Below are positions 10,345 to 18,540 of a stretch of 64,000 bases of DNA, one piece after another. Every line of letters begins with the position of its first letter. Position 1 is the first letter of the stretch. The notes below the pieces were generated by a model. The model was not told the origin of the DNA and made no database searches. It saw only the letters and a program-made list of their open reading frames with translations. Source of the stretch: Actinomadura terrae. GTDB taxonomy: Bacteria; Actinomycetota; Actinomycetes; Streptosporangiales; Streptosporangiaceae. The stretch covers positions 806,001-870,000 of the forward strand of contig NZ_JAICDG010000002.1 of assembly GCF_022751215.1 (NCBI RefSeq), given 5' to 3'. Both the position numbers and the translations under genes were made by a program.

Positions 10345-10584
10345 CGGGCTTTCAACAGGGCTGAAATTTCACATCCCGTTTGATTGGCGCTGGATCGCGC
10401 CCCAGATACGGGCTCCTGACCTGTGTATTTGTCATCTGGACCCGCGCTGCGTTGGTGAAAGTGTGCCCATTGTAAATCGGGCGTGCAGCGGTCATCGTGA
10501 CGACACCGCATGCGTTCGTGACCCTCCTGAGGAGCCCCCGCCGCGTGCCCAGGCACGCAGATCCGAATGGCAGGTTACCCGTCA
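10345..10584. other. Intergenic region before M14 peptidase
   Basis: The 240-bp spacer is less GC-rich than its surroundings, especially 10360-10480, and probably holds the promoter of the secreted peptidase gene. A TTGGTGA stretch near 10453 followed by ATTGTAAAT near 10470 is a weak promoter candidate. No gene was recognised. Confidence 0.4.
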
Positions 10585-11868
10585 ATGGTGAATTCCAGCA
10601 GACAGCGTTGTCTACTGGCGGTGCTCGCCGCCGGCGCCCTCGCCGTGGGCGTCCCGAGCACGGCCGGGGCGACCGCGCCGCGCCCGGCCGGGCCCGCCGC
10701 GCAGCCCCCGGCCGAGACGTCCAGCCAGTACATCGTCACCGGTGCGCGCACCGGCGCACAGCGCACCCAGGTCGCCCGGACCGGCGCGGCCATCGATCTC
10801 CTCCGCGCGGACGGCGTGCAGGTGAGCGCGATCCCGTCGGAGGTCGCCGCGATCCGCAGGCTCGGGTTCACGGTGAGCGCGCCGCTCCCGAAGCCCTCGC
10901 CGCAGCCGACGAAGTCCGCGGCCTCCTACCACACCTTCGCCGAGACGCAGCAGGAGGTCGACGCGGTCGCCGCCGCCCACCCGCAGATCACGCGCAAGTT
11001 CGTCGCGGGCAAGTCCGCCCAGGGCCGCGACATCTTCGGTCTCAAGATCAGCGACAACGTGGCCACCGACGAGAACGAGCCCGAGATGCTCGTCATCGCC
11101 AACATCCACGCCCGCGAGCGGCTCACCGCCGAGCAGGCCCTGGACTACATCGGCCAGCTGACCGGCGGCTACGGCACCGACAAGCGCATCACCGACCTCG
11201 TGAACGCGCGCGAGATCTACGTGCTGCCGATGGTCAACCCCGACGGCCAGGTCTACGACATGACCAGCGACACCCAGCCGGGCCGGATGTGGCGCAAGAA
11301 CCGGGTGGGGTCGGGCACCGACCTGAACCGCAACTTCGCCTACAAGTGGGGTTGCTGCGGCGGGTCGTCCACCAATCCGTCGAGCGAGACCTACCGCGGC
11401 ACCGGCCCCGAGTCGGCTCCCGAGACCAAGGTCATCGCGAACTTCGTGCGCAGCCGCGTCGTCGGCGGCAAGCAGCAGCTCAAGATGTTCCTCACCATCC
11501 ACTCGGTGGCGGAACTCGTGCTTTGGCCGTTCGGCTACACCACGAACAACACCGTCCCCGGCTCGATGGACGTCGACGACGAGGCCGCCCACCGCACGAT
11601 CGGGCGCGAGCTCGCAGGGACGAACGGGTTCACGCCCGAGCAGTCCAGTGACCTGTACATCACCGATGGCACGACCGACGACTGGACGTGGGGCGAGTAC
11701 CGCATCTTCTCCTACACGTTCGAGCTCGGCGGCGGGAGCTTCTACCCGCCCCCGTCGGCCATCGACAGTGAGGTGCGGCGCAGCCGCGAGGCGTTGCTGC
11801 GCCTGACCGCCTATGCCGACTGCCCCTACCGGGCCATCGGCAAGGAGGACAAGTACTGCGCGGCCTGA
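10585..11868 (+). CDS. Secreted zinc carboxypeptidase, M14 family
   Basis: Exported metallocarboxypeptidase of about 427 residues. A Sec signal peptide is visible (RQRCLLAVLAAGALAVG followed by an Ala-rich cleavage region), then a propeptide-like region, then the M14 domain from about residue 110. Zinc-site HxxE is in ANIHARERLTAEQ, substrate-binding features include PMVNPDGQVYD and DLNRNFAYKWG, the third ligand is the His of TIHSV, and the catalytic Glu is in YTFELGGGSFYPP. It probably removes C-terminal residues from extracellular peptides. An upstream in-frame ATG at 10567 is possible. A terminator-like hairpin follows. Confidence 0.93.
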   Translation: MVNSSRQRCLLAVLAAGALAVGVPSTAGATAPRPAGPAAQPPAETSSQYIVTGARTGAQRTQVARTGAAIDLLRADGVQVSAIPSEVAAIRRLGFTVSAPLPKPSPQPTKSAASYHTFAETQQEVDAVAAAHPQITRKFVAGKSAQGRDIFGLKISDNVATDENEPEMLVIANIHARERLTAEQALDYIGQLTGGYGTDKRITDLVNAREIYVLPMVNPDGQVYDMTSDTQPGRMWRKNRVGSGTDLNRNFAYKWGCCGGSSTNPSSETYRGTGPESAPETKVIANFVRSRVVGGKQQLKMFLTIHSVAELVLWPFGYTTNNTVPGSMDVDDEAAHRTIGRELAGTNGFTPEQSSDLYITDGTTDDWTWGEYRIFSYTFELGGGSFYPPPSAIDSEVRRSREALLRLTAYADCPYRAIGKEDKYCAA

Positions 11869-12170
11869 TCGGACGCCTGCCGCGTGGCCCCAAACGGCCC
11901 CTGGACCGGTCGCAGTGCCGGTTCCAGGGGTCGTTTCAGGGGGCGCGGGCGTCCCGTCCGGCTTCTTCCGAGTGGGTGAGAGGTGAGGGTGGTGTGCCGG
12001 CGTAACGGGTGCCGGGGGACACGATCCAGGTGGGACCGGTCCTTCCGGTGCGGTGCCGCCGCGCCACGGCCCGGTTCCCCGTGGTGCAGGAGATCGTGGT
12101 GGACGTCCCGGCGCCGCTCCGGCGGCCCCGCCGGGGTCAGGCGGATCTGGTCGGGCTGCCCCTACCGCCG
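11869..12170. other. Convergent gap between peptidase and RDD genes
   Basis: About 300 bp between convergent genes. Apart from the hairpin at 11892-11936 I see no gene or repeat. Confidence 0.4.
11892..11936 (+). terminator. Terminator-like hairpin after M14 peptidase gene
   Basis: AAACG (11892-11896) and CCCCTGGA pair with TCCAGGGG and CGTTT (ending 11936), with a CCGG/CCGG inner stem and single-base bulges. It starts 23 bp after the stop and ends in a short T run, consistent with an intrinsic terminator. Confidence 0.65.
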
Positions 12171-13196
12171 CTAGGGATACCGCGGCGGCGCCGGATACTG
12201 ACCGGGCGGTGGGCCCTGAGGCGGGCCTTGCGGGCCCTGGGGCAGGACGTGCTGGTAGGGGCCCGCGCCGTAGTTGGACGGCGGGAGGAAGCGCGGCTGG
12301 CCCGGCCCGGGAGCGCTGAACGGCGGCGGCATCGGAGGCCCCTGCGGGACGGGCGCGACCGGCGGCCCCCCGGCCATCGCCATCGCGGGGACCGGCGCCG
12401 GGGCCGCGGCGGGGTCGGTCTGGCCGAGGCGGCGCAGCCGGGCGGCGCGGCGCTGGGCGAGGCGCCACTCCTCGCGGCGGCGGCGCTCGGCGAGGATCGC
12501 CGACAGCAGGATCTCCGGGCGGACGCGCCCCGGCGGCGGCGGGCTCACCGCCGCGGCCACCTGGTCGGCGATGCGCTGGCCCAGCGAGTCCCGGACGTCC
12601 GGGCGCAGCTCCCAGAACCGCGACAGGTACTGCCGCGCCGTCATCGCGAGCTCGTCGGACAGCATCGACAGCTCCAGCGTCCGCGCCCACCCCGCGAGCT
12701 GCGGCGGCATCACCGCGACCGGCCCGAACACCGACGAGGGCACCCGCTCCTGGATGACGATCGTCCCGGCGAACAGGTCGCCGAGCCGCTTGCCGCGCTT
12801 GCTGCACAGCGACGCGATCAGCGCGGGCGCGCTGTAGAGCGTCCAGAACTCGATGAACCCGGCCAGCGCCCGCACGAGCGCCTGCCGGAACCGGATCGGC
12901 CCGCCGTCGTCGGCGACGACGCGCAGCCCGGCCGCCAGCTTGCCGAGCGTCCGGCCGCGCGACAGCGTCTCGAACGCGCACGGGTAGCCGACGATCACCG
13001 CCACCACGGCCGCCAGGCTGAGGCCCGTCGTCCACGCGTCGTCGGCGGCCGCCGTCGCCATCGACACGCCCACGATCAGGACGTTCATGATCACGAACTG
13101 GAACAGCAGGTCGAGCAGCACGGCGCAGCCACGGCTGGCCAGCCGCGCGACCCTGATGTCGAGCGCGACGGCCTCGCCGGTGACGAGTTCGGCCAT
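12171..13196 (-). CDS. RDD-family membrane protein with Pro-rich tail
   Basis: Membrane protein of 341 residues. An RDD domain in residues 5-160 has AVALDIRVARLASRGCAVLLDLL, three or so transmembrane helices, and GRTLGKLAAGLRVV. A soluble middle region follows, then a disordered Pro/Gly tail ending PGQYPAPPRYP. RDD proteins have been linked to transport in some bacteria, but no function is assigned here. The ATG at 13196 has GGAGGAA about 8 bp upstream. It is divergent from the SpoIIM-like gene by 70 bp. The neighbouring DUF58/MoxR block suggests an envelope-related setting. Confidence 0.88.
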   Translation of the reverse strand: MAELVTGEAVALDIRVARLASRGCAVLLDLLFQFVIMNVLIVGVSMATAAADDAWTTGLSLAAVVAVIVGYPCAFETLSRGRTLGKLAAGLRVVADDGGPIRFRQALVRALAGFIEFWTLYSAPALIASLCSKRGKRLGDLFAGTIVIQERVPSSVFGPVAVMPPQLAGWARTLELSMLSDELAMTARQYLSRFWELRPDVRDSLGQRIADQVAAAVSPPPPGRVRPEILLSAILAERRRREEWRLAQRRAARLRRLGQTDPAAAPAPVPAMAMAGGPPVAPVPQGPPMPPPFSAPGPGQPRFLPPSNYGAGPYQHVLPQGPQGPPQGPPPGQYPAPPRYP

Positions 13197-13266
13197 GTCC
13201 TGTTCCTCCAATGCCGGGGCACGTCTATTTTGCCGGTTCGGCGGCGCGAGGCGTTAGTCTCCCGGG

Positions 13267-14262
13267 GTGGACGTCGACGCCTATGTGGCCGCGCACAACG
13301 CCGACTGGCTGCGCCTCGAACGGTTGATCAACCGGGGCCGCAGGCTCTCCGGCACGGAGATCGACGAGCTGGTCGAGCTCTACCAGCGCACCGCCACGCA
13401 CCTGTCGGTGGTGCGCTCCAGCTCGCCCGACCCGCAGCTCGTCGGACGGCTGTCGTCCCTGGTCGCGCGCGGTCGCGCGGCCGTGGCGGGCGCTCAAGCA
13501 CCGCTCTGGCGGGACGTCTCCCGGTTCGCGACCGTGTCGTTCCCGGCCGCGGCGTACCGGATGCGATGGTGGTGGCTCGGCAACGCCGTCCTCGGCAACC
13601 TGCTCGCGCTCGCGCTCGCGATCTGGATCGTGCACAGCCCCGAGGTGCAGTCGAGCATCGCGACGCCCGCCGAGATCCGCGAGATCGTCGACCACGACTT
13701 CGCCAACTACTACACCGAGCACTCGGCGGCCTCGTTCGCCTTCAAGGTGTGGATCAACAACGCGTGGGTGTCGGCGGTCGCGCTGATCTTCGGGATCATG
13801 CTGGGCATTCCCACCCTGTTCGTGCTGCTGATGAACCAGGTCAACCTCGGGGTGATGGCCGGGCTGATGTTCGCCTCCGGCAAGGGCTCGATCTTCTTCG
13901 GACTGATCCTGCCGCACGGCCTGCTGGAGCTGACCGCCGTCTACCTCGCCTGCGCGGGCGGCCTGAAGATGGGCTGGACGGTCGTCGACCCCGGCCGCCG
14001 CACCCGCGGGCAGGCCCTCGCCGAGGAGGGCCGCGCGGCGGTCAGCGTCGCGATGGGCCTCGTCGTGGTGCTGCTGGTGTCCGGCCTCATCGAGGGGTTC
14101 GTGACGGGCTGGGTCCATGTGACGTGGCTCCGCATCGGCATCGGTGTCGTCGCCGAGGCCGCGTTCCTCAGCTACGTGATCATCCTCGGCCGCCGCGCCA
14201 CCCGCCAGGGCGAGACGGGCGACGCCGACCTCACCCCCGACCTCGTCCCCGTCTCCGGCTGA
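13267..14262 (+). CDS. Stage II sporulation protein M-like membrane protein
   Basis: A 331-residue integral membrane protein of the SpoIIM/DUF95 family. The N-terminus is soluble (MDVDAYVAAHNADWLRLERL), a helix lies near residues 105-120, and at least four further helices follow with the family stretch NNAWVSAVALIFGIMLGIPT and GLILPHGLLELTAVYLA. In Bacillus SpoIIM is part of the engulfment complex; actinobacterial homologues next to RDD and DUF58/MoxR genes have no settled role. GTG 13267 is the start. It converges on the DUF58 gene, with 6 bp between stops. Confidence 0.9.
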   Translation: MDVDAYVAAHNADWLRLERLINRGRRLSGTEIDELVELYQRTATHLSVVRSSSPDPQLVGRLSSLVARGRAAVAGAQAPLWRDVSRFATVSFPAAAYRMRWWWLGNAVLGNLLALALAIWIVHSPEVQSSIATPAEIREIVDHDFANYYTEHSAASFAFKVWINNAWVSAVALIFGIMLGIPTLFVLLMNQVNLGVMAGLMFASGKGSIFFGLILPHGLLELTAVYLACAGGLKMGWTVVDPGRRTRGQALAEEGRAAVSVAMGLVVVLLVSGLIEGFVTGWVHVTWLRIGIGVVAEAAFLSYVIILGRRATRQGETGDADLTPDLVPVSG

Positions 14263-14268
14263 CCCGGG

Positions 14269-15561
14269 TCAGAGGCGGCCGGCGGCCTTGAGGGCCAGGT
14301 AGGCGTCGGCGAGCGCGGGGGCGATCTCGTCGGGCGGCGCGTCCACCACCTCGACTCCGTGGGCGCGCAGCTCGGCGGTGAGGCGGCGGCGGTCCGCACG
14401 GGCGCGCTCGGCGGCGGCCGCGTCGTACACGGACGCGAGGTCGCCGCGTCCGGCCGCCATCTCGCCGACCCGCGGGTCCGCGACGGCGGCGATCATGACC
14501 AGGTGCCGGGCGGTGAGCTGCGGCAGCAGCGGCAGCAGCCCCTCCTCGATCGCGGCGGTGTTCAGGTCGGTCAGCAGCACGACCAGGCAGCGCTGCCGGA
14601 CCCGCGCCATCAGCGTCGAGACCATCCCCGCCGCGTCGCACTCGAGCAGCTCCGGCTCCAGGGGCGCCATCGCGTGCACCATCGCGGGCAGCAGGTCGGT
14701 GCGGGACGCGCCCTCCACGCGGGTGCGGACGCGCCGGTCGTAGGCGAGCAGGTCGACGCGGTCGCCGGCGCGGGAGGCGAGGGCGCCGAGCAGCAGCGCC
14801 GCGTCCATCGAGCAGTCCAGCCGGGGGATGTCGCCGACGCGTCCCGCGGACGTGCGGCCGGTGTCAAGCACCAGGTAGATGCGCCGGTCCCGCTCGGGAC
14901 GCCACGTCCGCACGACGACGTCGCCGCGCCGCGCGGTGGCCCGCCAGTCGATGGACCGGACGTCGTCGCCGTCCACGTACTCGCGCAGCGAGTCGAACTC
15001 GGTGCCCTGGCCGCGGATCAGCGCCACGTGCGCGCCGGTCAGCTCCCGCAGCCGCGCCAGCTTGGCGGGCAGGTGACGGCGCGAGGGGAACGCGGGGAGC
15101 GCCCGCACCGTCCACGGCGCGGGACGGGAGAGCTGCCGCGCCGCGAGCCCGAGCGGGCCCACCGACCGCACCACGACCGTGATCGCGCGCCGGTCGCCGC
15201 GCCGCGTCGGGGTCAGCTCCATCTCCACGCGACGGCGTTCCCCGGCGGGCACGTCCACCCGGACGGTACGGGGCGTGGCGCCCGCGCTCGGCGGCCACAC
15301 GTCCCGCAGCCGGGCCTTGAGACGGCGCCTGCCGAGGTTCTCGACCGTCAGCGTGACGTTGGCGGTCTGGCCGAGCCTGACGCTGGTGTCGCCGGTCCGG
15401 TGGAAGCGCAGCGCCCGCACGTTGCCCGCGAGCGCGAGGTCGGCGACGACGCCGAGCAGCAGGACGCCCCACAGCGCGAGCAGCGTCCACCAGCTCGGCA
15501 CCAGCAGCGGGACGAGCGCGCCGAGCAGCGCCAGCAGCCCCAGGCGTCCGGTCAGCGCCAT
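14269..15561 (-). CDS. DUF58 domain-containing protein
   Basis: A 430-residue protein: two N-terminal transmembrane helices (about 5-50), a beta-rich region (70-170), then the DUF58 block with GTEFDSLREYVDGDDVRSIDWRATARRGD (about 195-225) and a von Willebrand-A-like fold with VLDTGRTS and VVLLTDL. DUF58 proteins commonly pair with MoxR ATPases and may serve as adaptors for complex assembly. Its start ATG overlaps the MoxR gene stop (ATGA), so translation is coupled. It is the last gene of the five-gene minus-strand operon. Confidence 0.92.
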   Translation of the reverse strand: MALTGRLGLLALLGALVPLLVPSWWTLLALWGVLLLGVVADLALAGNVRALRFHRTGDTSVRLGQTANVTLTVENLGRRRLKARLRDVWPPSAGATPRTVRVDVPAGERRRVEMELTPTRRGDRRAITVVVRSVGPLGLAARQLSRPAPWTVRALPAFPSRRHLPAKLARLRELTGAHVALIRGQGTEFDSLREYVDGDDVRSIDWRATARRGDVVVRTWRPERDRRIYLVLDTGRTSAGRVGDIPRLDCSMDAALLLGALASRAGDRVDLLAYDRRVRTRVEGASRTDLLPAMVHAMAPLEPELLECDAAGMVSTLMARVRQRCLVVLLTDLNTAAIEEGLLPLLPQLTARHLVMIAAVADPRVGEMAAGRGDLASVYDAAAAERARADRRRLTAELRAHGVEVVDAPPDEIAPALADAYLALKAAGRL

Positions 15562-16685
15562 CAGCGCGGCGCGGGGACGTGGGCGAGGATGCCCTCCAGC
15601 ACGCCGTCGGCGGTCGCGCCCTCCAGCTCCGCCTCGGGACGCAGCTGCACCCGGTGCCGGAGCGTGGGCCTGGCCAGCGCCTTCACGTCGTCCGGCATCA
15701 CGTAGTCGCGGCCGGACAGCCAGGCCCAGGCGCGCGCCGTCGCCAGCAGCGCCGTCGCCCCGCGCGGGGACACCCCGAGCTGGAGCGAGGGGGACTGGCG
15801 GGTCGCGCGGCACAGGTCCACGACATAGGCGGCGACGATCGGGTCCAGCAGGACGGCGCGCACCGCCGCCCGCCCCGCCGCCAGCTCGGCCGCGCCCGCG
15901 ACGGGCTGCACCGCCGACAGGTCGCGCGGGTCGAACCCCGAGGCGTGCCGTTGCAGCATCGCGATCTCCTCGTCCCGGGTGGGGACGGGCACGGTCAGCT
16001 TCACCAGGAACCGGTCGAGCTGCGCCTCGGGCAGGGGATAGGTGCCCTCGTACTCGATCGGATTCTGCGTCGCGCACACCACGAACGGGTCGGGCAGCGG
16101 ACGCGCCGTCCCCTCCACGGAGACCTGCCGCTCCTCCATCGCCTCCAGCAGCGACGCCTGGGTCTTGGGCGGCGTCCGGTTGATCTCGTCCGCGAGCAGG
16201 AGGTTGGTGAAGACCGGCCCCTCGCGGAACTCGAACTCCGCCGTGCGGTTGTCGTAGACCAGCGAACCGGTCACGTCGCCGGGCATCAGGTCGGGCGTGA
16301 ACTGGACGCGCTTGAAGTCCAGGTCGAGGGCGCGCGAGAGCGTCTTGATGAGCAGCGTCTTGGCCGTCCCGGGGACGCCCTCCAGCAGCACGTGGCCGCG
16401 GCAGAGCAACGCGATGACGAGACCGGTCACCACGGAGTCCTGCCCGACGACGGTCTTGGCCACCTCCTTGCGCAGCGCCGTGAGCGCCGCGCGGGCGGTC
16501 TCGGACTCCCGCCGGAGCTCCTCGGGCAGCCGCTCGGCTCCCGGCGGCGTGTCCACGGGCACGCCTTGCCCGGCCCCGCCGGGGCCTTGCCCGCCGCCGG
16601 GGCCTTGGCCGGGCGAGCCCTGACCGGCCGCGCCGGACTCCGGGCCGGGCCCGTCGCCCTTCCCGAGCTCAACAGGGTGGTTCAC
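15561..16685 (-). CDS. MoxR-type AAA+ ATPase
   Basis: A 374-residue cytosolic AAA+ ATPase. A disordered Gly/Gln/Pro-rich leader (about 10-50) precedes the ATPase core: Walker A GVPGTAKT, Walker B LLADEINRTPPKTQASLLEAMEERQVSV, sensor 1 CATQNPIEYEGTYPLPEAQLDRF, and a C-terminal lid with GVSPRGATALLATARAWA. MoxR proteins act as chaperone-like assembly factors, typically with VWA/DUF58 partners, and the DUF58 gene overlaps directly downstream. The GTG start at 16685 overlaps the upstream stop. Confidence 0.95.
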   Translation of the reverse strand: MNHPVELGKGDGPGPESGAAGQGSPGQGPGGGQGPGGAGQGVPVDTPPGAERLPEELRRESETARAALTALRKEVAKTVVGQDSVVTGLVIALLCRGHVLLEGVPGTAKTLLIKTLSRALDLDFKRVQFTPDLMPGDVTGSLVYDNRTAEFEFREGPVFTNLLLADEINRTPPKTQASLLEAMEERQVSVEGTARPLPDPFVVCATQNPIEYEGTYPLPEAQLDRFLVKLTVPVPTRDEEIAMLQRHASGFDPRDLSAVQPVAGAAELAAGRAAVRAVLLDPIVAAYVVDLCRATRQSPSLQLGVSPRGATALLATARAWAWLSGRDYVMPDDVKALARPTLRHRVQLRPEAELEGATADGVLEGILAHVPAPR

Positions 16686-17869
16686 GACTGTCGTACCTGC
16701 CTTTCCAGGTCGTCGAGGACGTCGGTGAGAGCGATCAGCCCGGCGTCGTCCACGGGCTCAGGACCGTACAGCGCCGAGCCCACGTACGCCTCCTCGCGGC
16801 CGGTGCGGAGCGCGACGGCGGCGACGATCTCCCGCGCGGCCGCCGGGTCCTGCGCGCTGCCGCGCGGCAGGCCCAGCAGCGGGACGATGCGCTCGCGGGC
16901 CCCCGAGCGCAGCGCGTCGGCGGCCCGGTCGCGGGCGCGGGCCGCCCGGTACAGCCGGGCCCGCCCCTCGACCGTCTCGGCGGAGCGCACCGCGACCGGC
17001 AGCGCCTCGGCCACCACCGGCCCGAGCCGCCGTGCCCGCCACGCCGCCACCACCAGCACGGTCAGGATCAGTTCGAGGAAGAACAGCCAGACGCCGAACG
17101 GGACCATGTCGGAGACCGTCTTGTCCCCGGCGTCGGAGCCCGCCGGGGGCTTGTCCGGGATCAGCCAAATGATCGAGGGCGGCAGCCCGATCACGTTCAG
17201 GGCCAGCGCCGCGTTCCCGTCCTCGGCGAGATGCTCGTTGGTGAGGAAGCCGGACGAACCGATCACCGTCACCGACCGGTTGCCCGCCATGGTGGCGACC
17301 AGCCGAGGGGAACCGGCCGCCTTGTAGCAGCCGACGCCGTCCTCCGGGTCGTCGTAGGTCTGGGAGTCGCCGAACCTCACCCGTCCGGCGACCTTCGCGT
17401 AGGGCATGGGGCAGTCCGGGTCGGCGCTCTCCTCGAAGCTCGGCCCGGCCGTGGTGATCCCGGGGGCCAGCGCCGCCAGGACGTCGCGCCCGGGCGCGAG
17501 CAGCAGCAGGTCGCCCGGCGCGGAGCGGAGCCGCTCGATGTCGTCGTCGGTGAGCCGCTCGCTGCGGGTCACCACCACCATGCTCAGGGGCACGGCCGCG
17601 TCGGCCGCCTCACTCGCGTGCCTGGCCACCGTCACCTGCCTCCCGCGCTGCTTGAGCAGCTCGGCGAGCGCGCGGGTGCCGTCCTGCTTGGCCGACGTCG
17701 GGTCCAGCTGCTCGTTCGAGCCGGACGGCCGCAGCGCCGCCAGCACGACCGCGATCACGGCCATGGCCAGCAACGCCGCGACGACGCCCCGCGCCGACCG
17801 CCAGCGCCGCCGCGCGACCTGCCCGGCGGACGGTTCCGCGGGCGCCTGGACCGGTGCCTGGGTCACCAT
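16682..17869 (-). CDS. DUF4350 domain-containing membrane protein
   Basis: A 395-residue protein with a transmembrane helix at about 28-46 and a second near 265-285. Between them is an extracytoplasmic DUF4350-like domain with SAKQDGTRALAELLKQRGRQV and LLLLAPGRDVLAALAP, and beyond the second helix a cytosolic helical tail with TDVLDDLERQVRQS. The fold resembles GATase-like domains without catalytic residues that I can identify. Its stop overlaps the MoxR GTG, and its start overlaps the DUF4129 gene by 7 bp. It probably works with the MoxR/DUF58 pair. Confidence 0.88.
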   Translation of the reverse strand: MVTQAPVQAPAEPSAGQVARRRWRSARGVVAALLAMAVIAVVLAALRPSGSNEQLDPTSAKQDGTRALAELLKQRGRQVTVARHASEAADAAVPLSMVVVTRSERLTDDDIERLRSAPGDLLLLAPGRDVLAALAPGITTAGPSFEESADPDCPMPYAKVAGRVRFGDSQTYDDPEDGVGCYKAAGSPRLVATMAGNRSVTVIGSSGFLTNEHLAEDGNAALALNVIGLPPSIIWLIPDKPPAGSDAGDKTVSDMVPFGVWLFFLELILTVLVVAAWRARRLGPVVAEALPVAVRSAETVEGRARLYRAARARDRAADALRSGARERIVPLLGLPRGSAQDPAAAREIVAAVALRTGREEAYVGSALYGPEPVDDAGLIALTDVLDDLERQVRQS

Positions 17870-18540
17870 CGCGGGCCCCCCTCCTCACCCGTCACGGCCG
17901 GGACGAGGTCGTCGTCCTCCAGTGGTTTCGGACGCGTCTCCTGCAACCGCTCGTCCAGGCCCTTGAGCCGCGCGTATCCCTCCGACGTGCCGGGCCGGTC
18001 GCCGTACCAGACGTCGTCGAAGACCCGCACGCCGCCGCGCAGCTCCTCGGCGAGCTGCGGCAGGGCCTCGCCCGCCTCGGCCGCCAGCTCGTCGGCCGTC
18101 CGTCCGGGACGCGGCGACACCACGGCCCGCTCCTCCAGGTCACGGGCGACGGCGCGGAGCCGCTCCCGGATCGCCTCGGCCCACTGCCCGGCGGCGGCGT
18201 GCGCCTCAGCCGCGTCCCGGTGGTCGAGCGCGGTGGACGGCTCGTCCTCCAGCAGCGCGTCCCCCCGCGACCGCGGGTTCCGCCGCCCCCACATCAGCCA
18301 CGCGACCAGCGCGATCGCCACCGCCAGGATCAGGATGATGACCGCGACCGACACCCACCCGCTCCCGTTCCCCTGCGCGTTCGGCGCGGCCGCCCGCTGC
18401 AACAGGTCACCCAGCCAGTCGGTGAACCTCTCCCACTCCCGCTCCAACCAGGACGGCTTGTCCCGCTGATAGACCTGCTTGTCCAACTCCCGCCGCGCCA
18501 TCTCGCGCGCCTCGTCCCGCCCAACCGGATCGAACCTCAA
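17863..18540 (-). CDS. DUF4129 domain-containing protein
   Basis: A protein of about 225 residues starting RFDPVGRDEAREMARREL, one transmembrane helix near 70-90 (VAVIILILAVAIALVAWLMWG), and a DUF4129 tail with RTADELAAEAGEALPQLA and DDVWYGDRPGTSEGYARL. I choose the TTG at 18540 because it overlaps the upstream TGA (TTGA), matching the coupling used throughout this operon; an ATG at 18570 would add ten Gly/Trp-rich residues. DUF4129 domains occur with MoxR/DUF58 partners and transglutaminase-like proteins. Confidence 0.85.
   Translation of the reverse strand: MRFDPVGRDEAREMARRELDKQVYQRDKPSWLEREWERFTDWLGDLLQRAAAPNAQGNGSGWVSVAVIILILAVAIALVAWLMWGRRNPRSRGDALLEDEPSTALDHRDAAEAHAAAGQWAEAIRERLRAVARDLEERAVVSPRPGRTADELAAEAGEALPQLAEELRGGVRVFDDVWYGDRPGTSEGYARLKGLDERLQETRPKPLEDDDLVPAVTGEEGGPRW

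Noticed and set aside
10565..10580. MtrA-type GGTTAC box at the M14 peptidase start
   Set aside because: Only one half-site lies there, partly inside the coding start region, so it is not distinguishable from chance.
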